Origin: Candidatus Aminicenantota bacterium
Lineage (GTDB): Bacteria > Acidobacteriota > Aminicenantia > Aminicenantales > Saccharicenantaceae
Length of the DNA: 9,472 nucleotides
Assembly: GCA_026393955.1 (NCBI GenBank)
Contig: JAPKZE010000068.1
Location: 1-9,472 of the forward strand
Direction: 5' to 3'
A program made the position numbers and the translations under genes. The notes under the pieces were generated by a model that was not told the origin of the DNA, searched no databases, and saw only the letters and a list, made by a program, of their open reading frames with translations. Numbering within the stretch: position 1 is the stretch's first letter; each line of letters starts with the position of its first letter. Positions 1 through 5,784 of the stretch are shown here, piece after piece.

Positions 1-279
1 GAGGAAGGCGACGAAGTAGGGGACCATGAAGGCGCCGCCGCCGTTGGCCGCGGCCTTGACCGGGAAGCGGAGGAAGTTGCCCAGCCCGATGGCGTTGCCG
101 GCCACGGCCAGGATCAGGCCGATGCGCGAGCCCCACTGCTCCCGGCCGCCGGCCTCGACGACGACCTCCGGCTTCTTGCCGAAGAGAACGCGGGAGAAGC
201 AGTAGATGGTCAGGGTCAGGATGAAACCCCAGCCGAAGACGAGGAAAAACCAGCCGCTGGTGGTGATGCCTTGACTCAT
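1..279 (-). CDS. Sodium-dependent symporter, SNF/NSS family (N-terminal part, cut by window edge)
   Basis: Only the first 93 codons are inside the window. Residues 49-88 match the first core helix of LeuT-type neurotransmitter:sodium symporters, including GNAIGLGNFLRFP (61-73) and NGGGAF (79-84). In LeuT the backbone and Asn of this unwound helix bind the two sodium ions and the amino acid substrate; the Asn (N68) and the gating-region Arg (R71) are present. An extra hydrophobic segment at residues 10-28 precedes the core helix, followed by a loop with KK and EVVVE; LeuT itself has only a short N-terminal tail there. The ATG at 279 has a strong ribosome-binding site (AAGGAGG read on the minus strand, 284-290) and a promoter just upstream. 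The protein is an inner-membrane, sodium-driven importer, probably of an amino acid or similar small solute; the substrate cannot be told from this fragment. Confidence 0.93.
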   Translation of the reverse strand, partial: MSQGITTSGWFFLVFGWGFILTLTIYCFSRVLFGKKPEVVVEAGGREQWGSRIGLILAVAGNAIGLGNFLRFPVKAAANGGGAFMVPYFVAFL

Positions 280-307
280 GGAGCCTCCTTGAAATATGGG
301 AAAAAAC

Positions 308-336
308 TAGATACCACAGGCGGTGGCTTCTGTCAA
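308..336 (-). promoter_or_regulatory. Predicted sigma70-type promoter of the SNF symporter gene
   Basis: On the minus strand a perfect -35 hexamer TTGACA (331-336) is followed by a 17-base spacer and TATCTA (308-313), with TG one base upstream of the -10 (extended -10). The predicted start of transcription is near 301, giving a leader of about 22 bases that carries the AAGGAGG site. The -10 itself matches TATAAT in only three positions. Confidence 0.55.
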
Positions 337-349
337 AACATTCGCGGTC

Positions 350-378
350 TTGCCTTTCCGGCCCTTTTCTGGTATCCT
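350..378 (+). promoter_or_regulatory. Predicted sigma70-type promoter of rpoZ
   Basis: TTGCCT (350-355), a 17-base spacer and TATCCT (373-378), with TG at 370-371 forming an extended -10. Each hexamer matches consensus in four of six positions. Transcription would start near 385, downstream of the long-ORF GTG at 323, which supports translation from the internal TTG at 422. Its -35 lies 13 bases from the -35 of the divergent symporter promoter. Confidence 0.45.
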
Positions 379-421
379 TACGCATTCAATCCATGTAATT
401 CTCCGCAGGAGCCGACAGACT

Positions 422-799
422 TTGGACGCATTCGGGAATATCGACAGCAAATACCGGTTCATCATCCTGGCCGCCAAGCGGGCCAAACAGCTCCTCAGGG
501 GCGCCAAGCCCAAGATCCAGGGCAAGTCCAAGAGCCTCATCCGCATCGCCCAGGCCGAGGTCCGGGCCGGACTCATCGAGTATGAGATCATCCCGACCCG
601 GATGGACGACGTCCCCGAGCGCGAGGAGCGGGTCTTCGTGGGCGGCGGCGTCCCCGACGAGGCCGTGGAATCCGACGGCCTGACGGGCAAGGACGTCGCC
701 GACGAGGACGTCGAAGTCGAGCCCGGTGAGGAGACCGACGAGGAAGAGGGCGACGCCGAGGAAGAAGACGGTATCGCCAAGGACGACAAGGACGAGTAA
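422..799 (+). CDS. rpoZ: DNA-directed RNA polymerase omega subunit with acidic C-terminal tail
   Basis: This 125-residue protein is recognised by the omega core: IDSKYRFIILAAKRAKQLL at residues 7-25, then KSLIRIAQAEVRAGLIEYEI (38-57). Omega binds the beta' subunit and assists RNA polymerase assembly. The start is set at TTG 422, which follows AGGAG (407-411) by 10 bases and places the conserved core right at the N terminus; a GTG at 323 in the same frame would add 33 residues unlike omega and lies upstream of the predicted promoter. Residues 79-125 form a low-complexity acidic tail, 25 of 47 being Asp or Glu; this extension is not part of the conserved omega fold. The gene is not next to gmk or coaBC inside the window, its common partners elsewhere; it faces the CYTH gene across an 18-base convergent gap. 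Confidence 0.88.
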   Translation: MDAFGNIDSKYRFIILAAKRAKQLLRGAKPKIQGKSKSLIRIAQAEVRAGLIEYEIIPTRMDDVPEREERVFVGGGVPDEAVESDGLTGKDVADEDVEVEPGEETDEEEGDAEEEDGIAKDDKDE

Positions 800-817
800 G
801 GGCGGGCCGCCCGCGGC

Positions 818-1342
818 TCAGTCCGTCGGGCCCGTTCTCTTCCGATCTTCGATCATCTCGACATAGCTAAGGGTGATGAAGTCCGCCCGTCCGTACCCCA
901 GCGACCGGGCGAAGCGGACGATCTCGTGCCGCTCCCCCTCGAGCTCGAGATAGTTCCCGACGGGCGTCTCGTCGATGCAGATGGTCAGCCGGCTCTTCCG
1001 GAGCACCGTCCGGTGCTTCCCGTAGGAGAATGTCTCCCTGAGCCCCAGGGCTTTGAGGATCTTCCGCATCTGCTTGGGGTCGCGGACCTGGGTCTCGAAT
1101 TCCTCCCGCACCTTGAACGATCGCGACTTTTGACGCTCGCCTTTGAAGGTCAACGAGGCCCGCCGTCCCGCCGTCCTTAGCCGGAGCGCCCGGCCTCCCG
1201 GGCCGAGGAGAGGGGGGTCGAAATCGAAGAGGACGTTCTGCTCGAGGTGCCTGTCCCTGGCGACGACGGTGCCGAGGCTGAGGACCTTCTCCCGGACGGC
1301 CTTCGGATCGTCGATCCGGATCTTGACCTCGATCTCGGTCAT
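818..1342 (-). CDS. CYTH-domain protein (class IV adenylate cyclase / triphosphatase-like)
   Basis: The 174-residue protein has the CYTH signature ExExK at E3, E5, K7, and the further charged strands of the triphosphate tunnel: RLR (54-56), FKGE (66-69), REEFET (79-84), and IDETPVGNYLELEGE (123-137). The last stretch resembles the D...LG..vEiE strand of CyaB-type class IV adenylate cyclases. CYTH enzymes bind triphosphate compounds with divalent metal and may make cAMP or hydrolyse thiamine triphosphate or tripolyphosphate; sequence alone does not decide which. It is cytoplasmic, with no signal peptide. It is the last gene of the four-gene minus-strand run, 19 bases after the prenyl synthase stop. 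The ribosome-binding site is only a G-rich stretch. Length and motifs are intact, so it is probably active. Confidence 0.85.
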   Translation of the reverse strand: MTEIEVKIRIDDPKAVREKVLSLGTVVARDRHLEQNVLFDFDPPLLGPGGRALRLRTAGRRASLTFKGERQKSRSFKVREEFETQVRDPKQMRKILKALGLRETFSYGKHRTVLRKSRLTICIDETPVGNYLELEGERHEIVRFARSLGYGRADFITLSYVEMIEDRKRTGPTD

Positions 1343-1361
1343 GCCCTGCCCCCGCCGTCCC

Positions 1362-2387
1362 TCACTTGGTCCTCAGGAGCCCGTACAGGGCCAGCCGGAT
1401 GAGCGTTTCCCGGGGCCCCGTTTCGGGGAAGGGTAGGATGGCCTCGAGGGACCTCTCGGCGAACTCGCGGGCCCGGCCCAGGGCGTGATCGAACGCCCCG
1501 CCGCCGGCCAGGTCCTCGAGGAGCGCGCGCCGCTCGTCGGCGGAGATGTCCTTCCGGCCGACGAGCGCTTTGATCCGTTGCCGCCCGGCCCGCCCGCCGG
1601 TCTTGAGCGCCTGGATGACCGGCAGGGTGATCCGGCCCTCGCCGAGGTCGGTCAGGGTCGGCTTGCCCAGGACCCGGGCGTCTCCGCTGAAATCGAGCAG
1701 GTCGTCGACGATCTGGAAGGTCTTGCCCAGGTTCAGACCGAAGGCGGCGACGGCCTCCTCTTCCTCGGGTGAGGCCAGGCCGAGGATGGCCCCGATGCGG
1801 CAGCAGGCCCCGAACAGGACCGCCGTCTTGTTCTCGACGATGCTCAGGTATTGCGCCTCCGAGATGCGGAGGTCGCCGGCCAGGGCGTACTCGTCGAGCT
1901 CGCCTTCGATCATCCGGGCCGAGACGTCGGCCAGGAGGCGGATGACCCGCTCGTGGCGGGACTGGAGCGACAGGCCGATCGACTTGATGTAGAGATAGTC
2001 GCCAAGCAGCACGGTGATGTTCGGCCCCCACTTGCTGTGGACCGACTCCTTGCCGCGGCGGACGCCGGCGTTGTCGACGATGTCGTCGTGGATGAGGCTG
2101 GCCGTGTGGAGGAGCTCGACGAGCGAGGCCAGGAAGACCGACTCCTCGCTGCCGGGGCTGAACAGGCGGGAGGTCAGCAGGACGAGGGCCGGGCGGAGCC
2201 GCTTGCCCCTCTTGCGGAGGACGTAGCCGCTGATCTCGGCGGTCAGAGGATTGGACGAGCGGGACCAGGATTCGAGCCGGTCCTCGACCCGGTCCAGGTC
2301 GGACCGGATGTCCTTGTAGAGCGAGGACATGTCCTTCCACTTGGGGACGGCGGCCCAGCGGTCGAGAAGCGGGGTCGGCGAGGTCAT
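1362..2387 (-). CDS. Trans-polyprenyl diphosphate synthase, long-chain type (IspB/HepT-like)
   Basis: This 341-residue protein condenses isopentenyl diphosphate units onto an allylic primer to make the prenyl tail used for quinones. The two Asp-rich motifs that bind magnesium-diphosphate are intact: DDIVD (101-105) and DDLLD (228-232). Other family marks are KRGKRLRP (59-66), HDD, GEL (162-164), the KT pair (187-188) and GKPTLTDLGEGRITLP (241-256). The residues 4 and 5 before the first motif are Ser and Ala, small as in long-chain synthases and unlike the bulky residues of farnesyl synthase, so a C35-C50 type product is inferred. Its ATG overlaps the YajQ stop as ATGA, a sign of translational coupling. 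An in-frame ATG at codon 20 is a possible alternative start. Confidence 0.93.
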   Translation of the reverse strand: MTSPTPLLDRWAAVPKWKDMSSLYKDIRSDLDRVEDRLESWSRSSNPLTAEISGYVLRKRGKRLRPALVLLTSRLFSPGSEESVFLASLVELLHTASLIHDDIVDNAGVRRGKESVHSKWGPNITVLLGDYLYIKSIGLSLQSRHERVIRLLADVSARMIEGELDEYALAGDLRISEAQYLSIVENKTAVLFGACCRIGAILGLASPEEEEAVAAFGLNLGKTFQIVDDLLDFSGDARVLGKPTLTDLGEGRITLPVIQALKTGGRAGRQRIKALVGRKDISADERRALLEDLAGGGAFDHALGRAREFAERSLEAILPFPETGPRETLIRLALYGLLRTK

Positions 2388-2875
2388 CGGTAATTCATGA
2401 ACTGCATATGGATGCCGAGGTCCTGGCCCTTGAGGAAGGCGATCACCTCCTGAAGGACGTCGATCTTGGCCGAGGAGACCCGGACCTCGTCGCCCTGGAT
2501 GGCCACCTGGGCCTTGAACTTGCTCCCCTTGACCAGCTTGACGATCTCGCGGGCCTTGTCGATGGGGATACCGGCCTGGAAGCGGACCTCCTGCTTGACC
2601 GTCCGGTCGGCCCCGTCCTCGATACGCCCGTATTCGAGGGCGCGCAGAGGGACCTTCCGTTTGGCCAGCTTCTCCTCGAGGGCCGTGCGGAGGGCCTTGA
2701 TCTTGAAATCGTCCCCGGCGACGAGCGTCATCTTCTCCTTTTCGAGGGCGATGTCGACGCGGCTGTTCTTGAAGTCGAAGCGGTTGCGGATCTCCTTCAG
2801 CGTGACGTTGACGGCGTTGGCGACTTCCTGGAGATCGATGCGGGAGACGATGTCGAAAGAGTGGTCCAAGCCCAT
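2384..2875 (-). CDS. yajQ: YajQ-family cyclic-di-GMP/nucleotide-binding protein
   Basis: The 163-residue product aligns along its length with E. coli YajQ. Recognisable blocks are SFDIVS (6-11), RFDFKNS (32-38), the conserved KAQVAIQGDEVRVSS (121-135) and the ending DLGIHMQFMNYR (152-163). YajQ proteins are small cytoplasmic two-domain RNP-fold proteins; a Xanthomonas member binds cyclic di-GMP and acts on gene expression, and the E. coli one binds nucleotides. The role here is not known. It lies 12 bases after the TatD-family stop and overlaps the prenyl synthase start by four bases, so it is in the same operon. No clear Shine-Dalgarno precedes its ATG; the close spacing to the upstream stop suggests coupled translation. 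Confidence 0.93.
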   Translation of the reverse strand: MGLDHSFDIVSRIDLQEVANAVNVTLKEIRNRFDFKNSRVDIALEKEKMTLVAGDDFKIKALRTALEEKLAKRKVPLRALEYGRIEDGADRTVKQEVRFQAGIPIDKAREIVKLVKGSKFKAQVAIQGDEVRVSSAKIDVLQEVIAFLKGQDLGIHMQFMNYR

Positions 2876-2887
2876 GGCGGAGCTATC

Positions 2888-3697
2888 TTAACATCGCCCC
2901 CCCGAATTATCAAACGGGACGAGGCGGGCGAAATTCCGGGTCGTCGCTTCGGCCAGCTCCTCGAGGGAAAGGCCCCGGAGGCCGGCCAGAACGCGGGCCG
3001 TTTCGACGACATAGGCGGGCTCGTTGCGACGCCCGGCCCCCCGGTAGGGGACGGGCGCGAGGTAGGGGGAATCGGTCTCGACGAGCAGGCGGTCGAGCGG
3101 CACCCGAGCGGCCACCTCCCGCAGGGCCCCGGCTTTGGGGAAGGTCAGGATGCCGGAGAACGAGATGAAAAAGCCCCGGTCGATCATGGCCTCGGCCGTG
3201 GCCCGATCTTCCGTGAAACAGTGCAGGATGCCGCCGCGGGCGAAGCGCTCGCCGTCGACCGCGGCGATGATGTCCGCGCCGCTCAGGCGGCTGTGGAGGA
3301 TGACCGGGAGGCCCGCCTTCGAGGCCACGGCGAGCTGGTCGCGCAGGGCCCGGCGCTGGGTGTCGGCGGGGGAGAGATCGTAGTGGTAGTCGAGGCCGAT
3401 CTCGCCCACGGCCCGGATGGCGCCGCGGGCGGCCAGGGCCTCGATCTCGGAGAGATGCCCGGGCGTGAGGTCCTTGGCCTGATGGGCATGGACGCCGGCC
3501 GCGGCCAGGACCGTCGGGAACTCCTCCGCGAGAGCGGCGATGGCGGGAAGGCTGGCGGCCCGGGTCAGGTCGGCGGGGCAGAGGACGGCGACGATGCCCG
3601 CGGCGAAGGCCCGGCGCACGACCTCGGCCCGGTCGGCGTCGAACTCGGGCATGTCGAGGTGGGCGTGGGAATCGACGAGGCGAGGTTTCGTGTCCAT
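2888..3697 (-). CDS. TatD-family metal-dependent hydrolase (putative DNase)
   Basis: This is a TIM-barrel amidohydrolase-like enzyme of the TatD family, which are metal-dependent 3'-5' exonucleases or related hydrolases in the cytoplasm. With the start at 3697 (269 residues) the metal ligands are all present: H11 and H13 in DSHAHLD, E99 in VGEIGLDYHYD, H135 in VILHSR, H159 in ILHCF and D209 in VETDSPYLAP. The ATG at 3697 gives the usual length, with an AGAAGG site 13 bases upstream; an upstream ATG at 3736 would add 13 residues, but these lie in the inverted-repeat element described at 3711-3894, so I prefer 3697. It is the first gene of the TatD-YajQ-prenyl synthase-CYTH run. The promoter was not located with confidence; TATAAG at 3790-3795 on the minus strand is a possible -10 without a good -35. 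Confidence 0.92.
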   Translation of the reverse strand: MDTKPRLVDSHAHLDMPEFDADRAEVVRRAFAAGIVAVLCPADLTRAASLPAIAALAEEFPTVLAAAGVHAHQAKDLTPGHLSEIEALAARGAIRAVGEIGLDYHYDLSPADTQRRALRDQLAVASKAGLPVILHSRLSGADIIAAVDGERFARGGILHCFTEDRATAEAMIDRGFFISFSGILTFPKAGALREVAARVPLDRLLVETDSPYLAPVPYRGAGRRNEPAYVVETARVLAGLRGLSLEELAEATTRNFARLVPFDNSGGRC

Positions 3698-3710
3698 GGC
3701 ATCACATGGC

Positions 3711-3894
3711 CCTTCTCGGAGTGCGTGATCGTTCATCTTCTCGGCTGCGTTCGGGATATCGCTCCTTGCCCCCGCTCCCCGGAAACCTCCTTATACGGTT
3801 TCCCCCGCCTCCGGCGGGCCCCCCTTCCCTCACGGGGGCCTTCTCGCGACATCCCTCACCGCCTCGCGATGAACGAACCCGCACAGGGAGAAGG
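3711..3894. repeat. Imperfect inverted-repeat element with arms of about 65 bases
   Basis: The left arm (3711-3774, read on the minus strand) and right arm (3833-3894, plus strand) share exact blocks in the same order: CGGGGGC (3768-3774 / 3833-3839), GCGA (3759-3762 / 3846-3849), ATCCC (3753-3757 / 3851-3855), ATGAACGA (3729-3736 / 3869-3876), GCAC (3721-3724 / 3881-3884) and GAGAAGG (3711-3717 / 3888-3894). Spacing between the blocks is equal or differs by only a few bases. The arms enclose about 58 bases with small hairpins. It may be a remnant MITE-like or palindromic intergenic repeat. No transposase and no clear target-site duplication are seen. Confidence 0.5.
3781..3840. other. Cluster of three small hairpins in the TatD upstream region
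   Basis: Three dyads follow one another: GGAAACC/GGTTTCC (3781-3787 with 3797-3803), CCCGCC/GGCGGG (3804-3809 with 3813-3818, loop TCC) and GGCCCCC/GGGGGCC (3817-3823 with 3834-3840). The second and third share two bases, so they could be alternatives. They lie in the centre of the inverted-repeat element. The region codes for nothing I can support. Confidence 0.4.
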
Positions 3895-3897
3895 AGC

Positions 3898-3934
3898 AAA
3901 AAAAAGGGGGCATGGACGCGAGGTCCATGCCCCC
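3898..3934 (-). terminator. Intrinsic terminator of the DUF885 gene
   Basis: A perfect 12-bp stem, GGGGGCATGGAC (3906-3917) with GTCCATGCCCCC (3923-3934), closes a five-base loop. Read on the minus strand it is followed by eight U residues (A-run 3898-3905), and it begins ten bases after the DUF885 stop at 3945. There is no T-run on the plus-strand side, so it is one-directional. It separates the DUF885 gene from the TatD operon. Confidence 0.93.
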
Positions 3935-3944
3935 TGAAAGAGCA

Positions 3945-5687
3945 TTACTGGGCGATCTTGGTCCGGAGGGTCCGGAGCGGGATGGCGCCGTGGCTGAGGA
4001 GCTTCTGGAGGAAGTCCCTGACGTTGAAGGCGTCGCCCTTGAGCTTGATGGCTTCCTTCTCCATGGCCGAGATCTCGCGGTAGCCGATGTAGGCCTGCGA
4101 GCCCTCGCCGGGATTGAGGACGATCTGGTTCCATCGGCGCTCGGCTTCGACCTTGGACATGAAGCCCTTGGTCATGAAAGCGTCGATGACCTTTTCCTTG
4201 GTGTACGTGCCCTGGTGCACGGAGATGTCCATCTGGAAATCCAGGACCGTCTTGAGCAGGAGCTTGAGCTGGTTGAGCCGCATCCGCAGGTCGAAGTTGC
4301 CGTAGCCGCTTTCCATGAACATGTCCTCGAGGAAGATCGGCCAGCCCTTGATGAGGCCCTGGTTGGCGGCCATCCGCACGACGATCGAGGGGTCCCGGCG
4401 GGCCAGGACCGTGGGCACGAACTGGCCGGGGAAGATCTTCTGGACGGTCATGAAGTCGAGGTAGTAGTTGTTATGCTCCTCGAGAAAGGCCGTGGCGTCC
4501 TCGGCCGACCAGGCGGCGGGCACGGGCCGGACGTACAGCGTGTACGGTCCGGTCGCCTCGAACGCGCCGGGGCCCTGAAGGCGGGCCCACAGGCCGTCGG
4601 CGAAGTAGGCCGGCATGGGCTCGATGGCCAGCGTCTCCGTGGGCAGCTCGAGGAGGCCGGTCTTCTGCATGAAGTCCTTGATGCTGGCCACGCCGGACGA
4701 GATGCGGCCGACGAACTCGTCCCGGCCGACATGGTCGCCCTTGATCTTGTCGAGCACGCCCTGGATGACGATGTTCCGGGTCTGTTCCTCGCCCTTGGTC
4801 CGTCCCAGCTGCTCGATGTCGACGTTGGGGTACATGAGCTTGTAGAACGGGATGCAGACGAGGAGCATCTCGCGCCGGATGTTCGTGACGTCGGTCTGCG
4901 ATTGGGGCACCAGCTCCTCGACGACGGGCAGGTTGCCCTGGGTCGTCATCTGGAGGATCCTCTTGTGCCAGTCACGCATCCGGAAGTTGCCGGTCGATTT
5001 GGCCAGGAGCTCGCCCTTCAGGAACCGCTGGTAGTCCTCGAGGGCCGCGACGGCCTTGACGGTCTCGGCCTGGAGGGCGGCGGCGCCGCCGGAGAGCTTG
5101 GGGAGCTCGGTCCGGTAGAAATCGATGATGGCGGGCATCTGGTCGATGGCCGCCTGGGTGTATTCCTGGGGCGGGTTCTTCAGGCTGTCCTTGGCGATCT
5201 TCACCAGGCCGGGGATGAGCTTGGCCCGGGCCGTGGCCGGGGCGACGCCGGCGGCGCCGTTCTTGACGAGGAGGCTGCGCAGGCTCTGGACGAACAGGTC
5301 GTTATAGAGAAGGGGATTGTCGTTCCAGGGCAGGATGTACTGGAGCTTGAGGAACTCGAGGTCGATGAAGTCGAGCAGCATCTCGTGTTCGATCTGGCCG
5401 TCCGCGGAGAGCTTCGACTTGTCGATCTTGGACACGAGCTCCTGGTTGAACCCGTCGAGGGCCTCGTTGAACTTGTCGAGGGCGCCTTCGCTCGGGTTCT
5501 CGAGCTTGTCGTTGTATTTCGTGAAGCCCTGGAGGGTCCCGGCCGTCGGATAGAACTTGAAATAAGCGTCCCAGAAGCCGTCCTGGAACTTCTTGAACTT
5601 GGCATCCTCCGGCGACTGGGCCAGAAGGGCGCCTGTCGCGCAGGCGAAGAGGGCCAGCGCGGCGACGACGATGGCTGTCTTTTTCAT
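3945..5687 (-). CDS. Exported DUF885-family protein, probable degenerate peptidase-like enzyme
   Basis: The 580-residue product starts at ATG 5687, five bases after a strong GAGGAGG site (5693-5699); nine more codons are open upstream but have no such site. A signal peptide (KK, then hydrophobic residues 5-22, likely cut after A23) sends it to the periplasm or envelope. A LFAC at 13-16 is a poor lipobox. The C-terminal half follows the DUF885 pattern: FPGQF (419-423), KGWPIFLEDMFMESGY (447-462), DISVH (487-491), NPGEGSQAYIGY (525-536) and FLQKLLSHGAIPL (559-571). From memory, most DUF885 proteins have HExxPGHH, EGW..Y.E and an FHD in these places; here the His and Glu of the first motif are Val-Gln (VQKIFPGQF), EGW is KGW and FHD is FLQ. 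Metal-dependent catalysis is therefore probably lost or changed. It is a single-gene unit with its own promoter and terminator. Confidence 0.8.
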   Translation of the reverse strand: MKKTAIVVAALALFACATGALLAQSPEDAKFKKFQDGFWDAYFKFYPTAGTLQGFTKYNDKLENPSEGALDKFNEALDGFNQELVSKIDKSKLSADGQIEHEMLLDFIDLEFLKLQYILPWNDNPLLYNDLFVQSLRSLLVKNGAAGVAPATARAKLIPGLVKIAKDSLKNPPQEYTQAAIDQMPAIIDFYRTELPKLSGGAAALQAETVKAVAALEDYQRFLKGELLAKSTGNFRMRDWHKRILQMTTQGNLPVVEELVPQSQTDVTNIRREMLLVCIPFYKLMYPNVDIEQLGRTKGEEQTRNIVIQGVLDKIKGDHVGRDEFVGRISSGVASIKDFMQKTGLLELPTETLAIEPMPAYFADGLWARLQGPGAFEATGPYTLYVRPVPAAWSAEDATAFLEEHNNYYLDFMTVQKIFPGQFVPTVLARRDPSIVVRMAANQGLIKGWPIFLEDMFMESGYGNFDLRMRLNQLKLLLKTVLDFQMDISVHQGTYTKEKVIDAFMTKGFMSKVEAERRWNQIVLNPGEGSQAYIGYREISAMEKEAIKLKGDAFNVRDFLQKLLSHGAIPLRTLRTKIAQ

Positions 5688-5714
5688 TCGTTCCTCCTCA
5701 AAAACATCTCGCAA

Positions 5715-5744
5715 ATCCTAGCATACATCAACCTTCCCTGACAA
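5715..5744 (-). promoter_or_regulatory. Predicted promoter of the DUF885 gene
   Basis: On the minus strand TTGTCA (5739-5744) is followed by an 18-base spacer and TAGGAT (5715-5720) with TG one base upstream (extended -10). The matches to consensus are five and four of six. Transcription would start near 5708, giving a leader of about 20 bases carrying GAGGAGG. An 8-bp dyad (CATACATC 5722-5729, GATGTATG 5762-5769) brackets the -35. Confidence 0.5.
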
Positions 5745-5784
5745 ACCCTTTTATGACCCTCGATGTATGTGAAGCGGGATCGAT

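Noticed and set aside
802..814. GC hairpin (GCGGG-CCG-CCCGC) in the convergent rpoZ/CYTH gap, considered as a bidirectional terminator
   Set aside because: The stem is only 5 bp and there is no T-run on either side; in such GC-rich sequence it can occur by chance.
1339..2340. A 333-codon minus-strand frame inside the prenyl synthase gene
   Set aside because: It is an out-of-frame shadow rich in Arg, Pro and Gly. The other frame carries both DDxxD motifs.
3790..3795. TATAAG on the minus strand as the -10 of the tatD operon
   Set aside because: No acceptable -35 lies 16-18 bases upstream, and the site is in the loop of a hairpin, so I did not list it as a promoter.
3702..3899. A 65-codon minus-strand frame upstream of tatD as a small gene
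   Set aside because: It covers the inverted-repeat element and hairpins, has no domain, and its low-complexity Arg/Gly product shows no sign of selection.
2408..3937. A 509-codon plus-strand open frame opposite yajQ and tatD
   Set aside because: Both opposite genes have full family motifs; the frame has a biased composition, no domain, and runs through the intergenic repeat and terminator.
3912..5741. A 609-codon open frame on the plus strand opposite the DUF885 gene
   Set aside because: It is the antisense of a well-supported gene. Its product is Leu/Glu/Val/Asp-rich with no domain, as expected from the codon bias of a GC-rich gene on the other strand.
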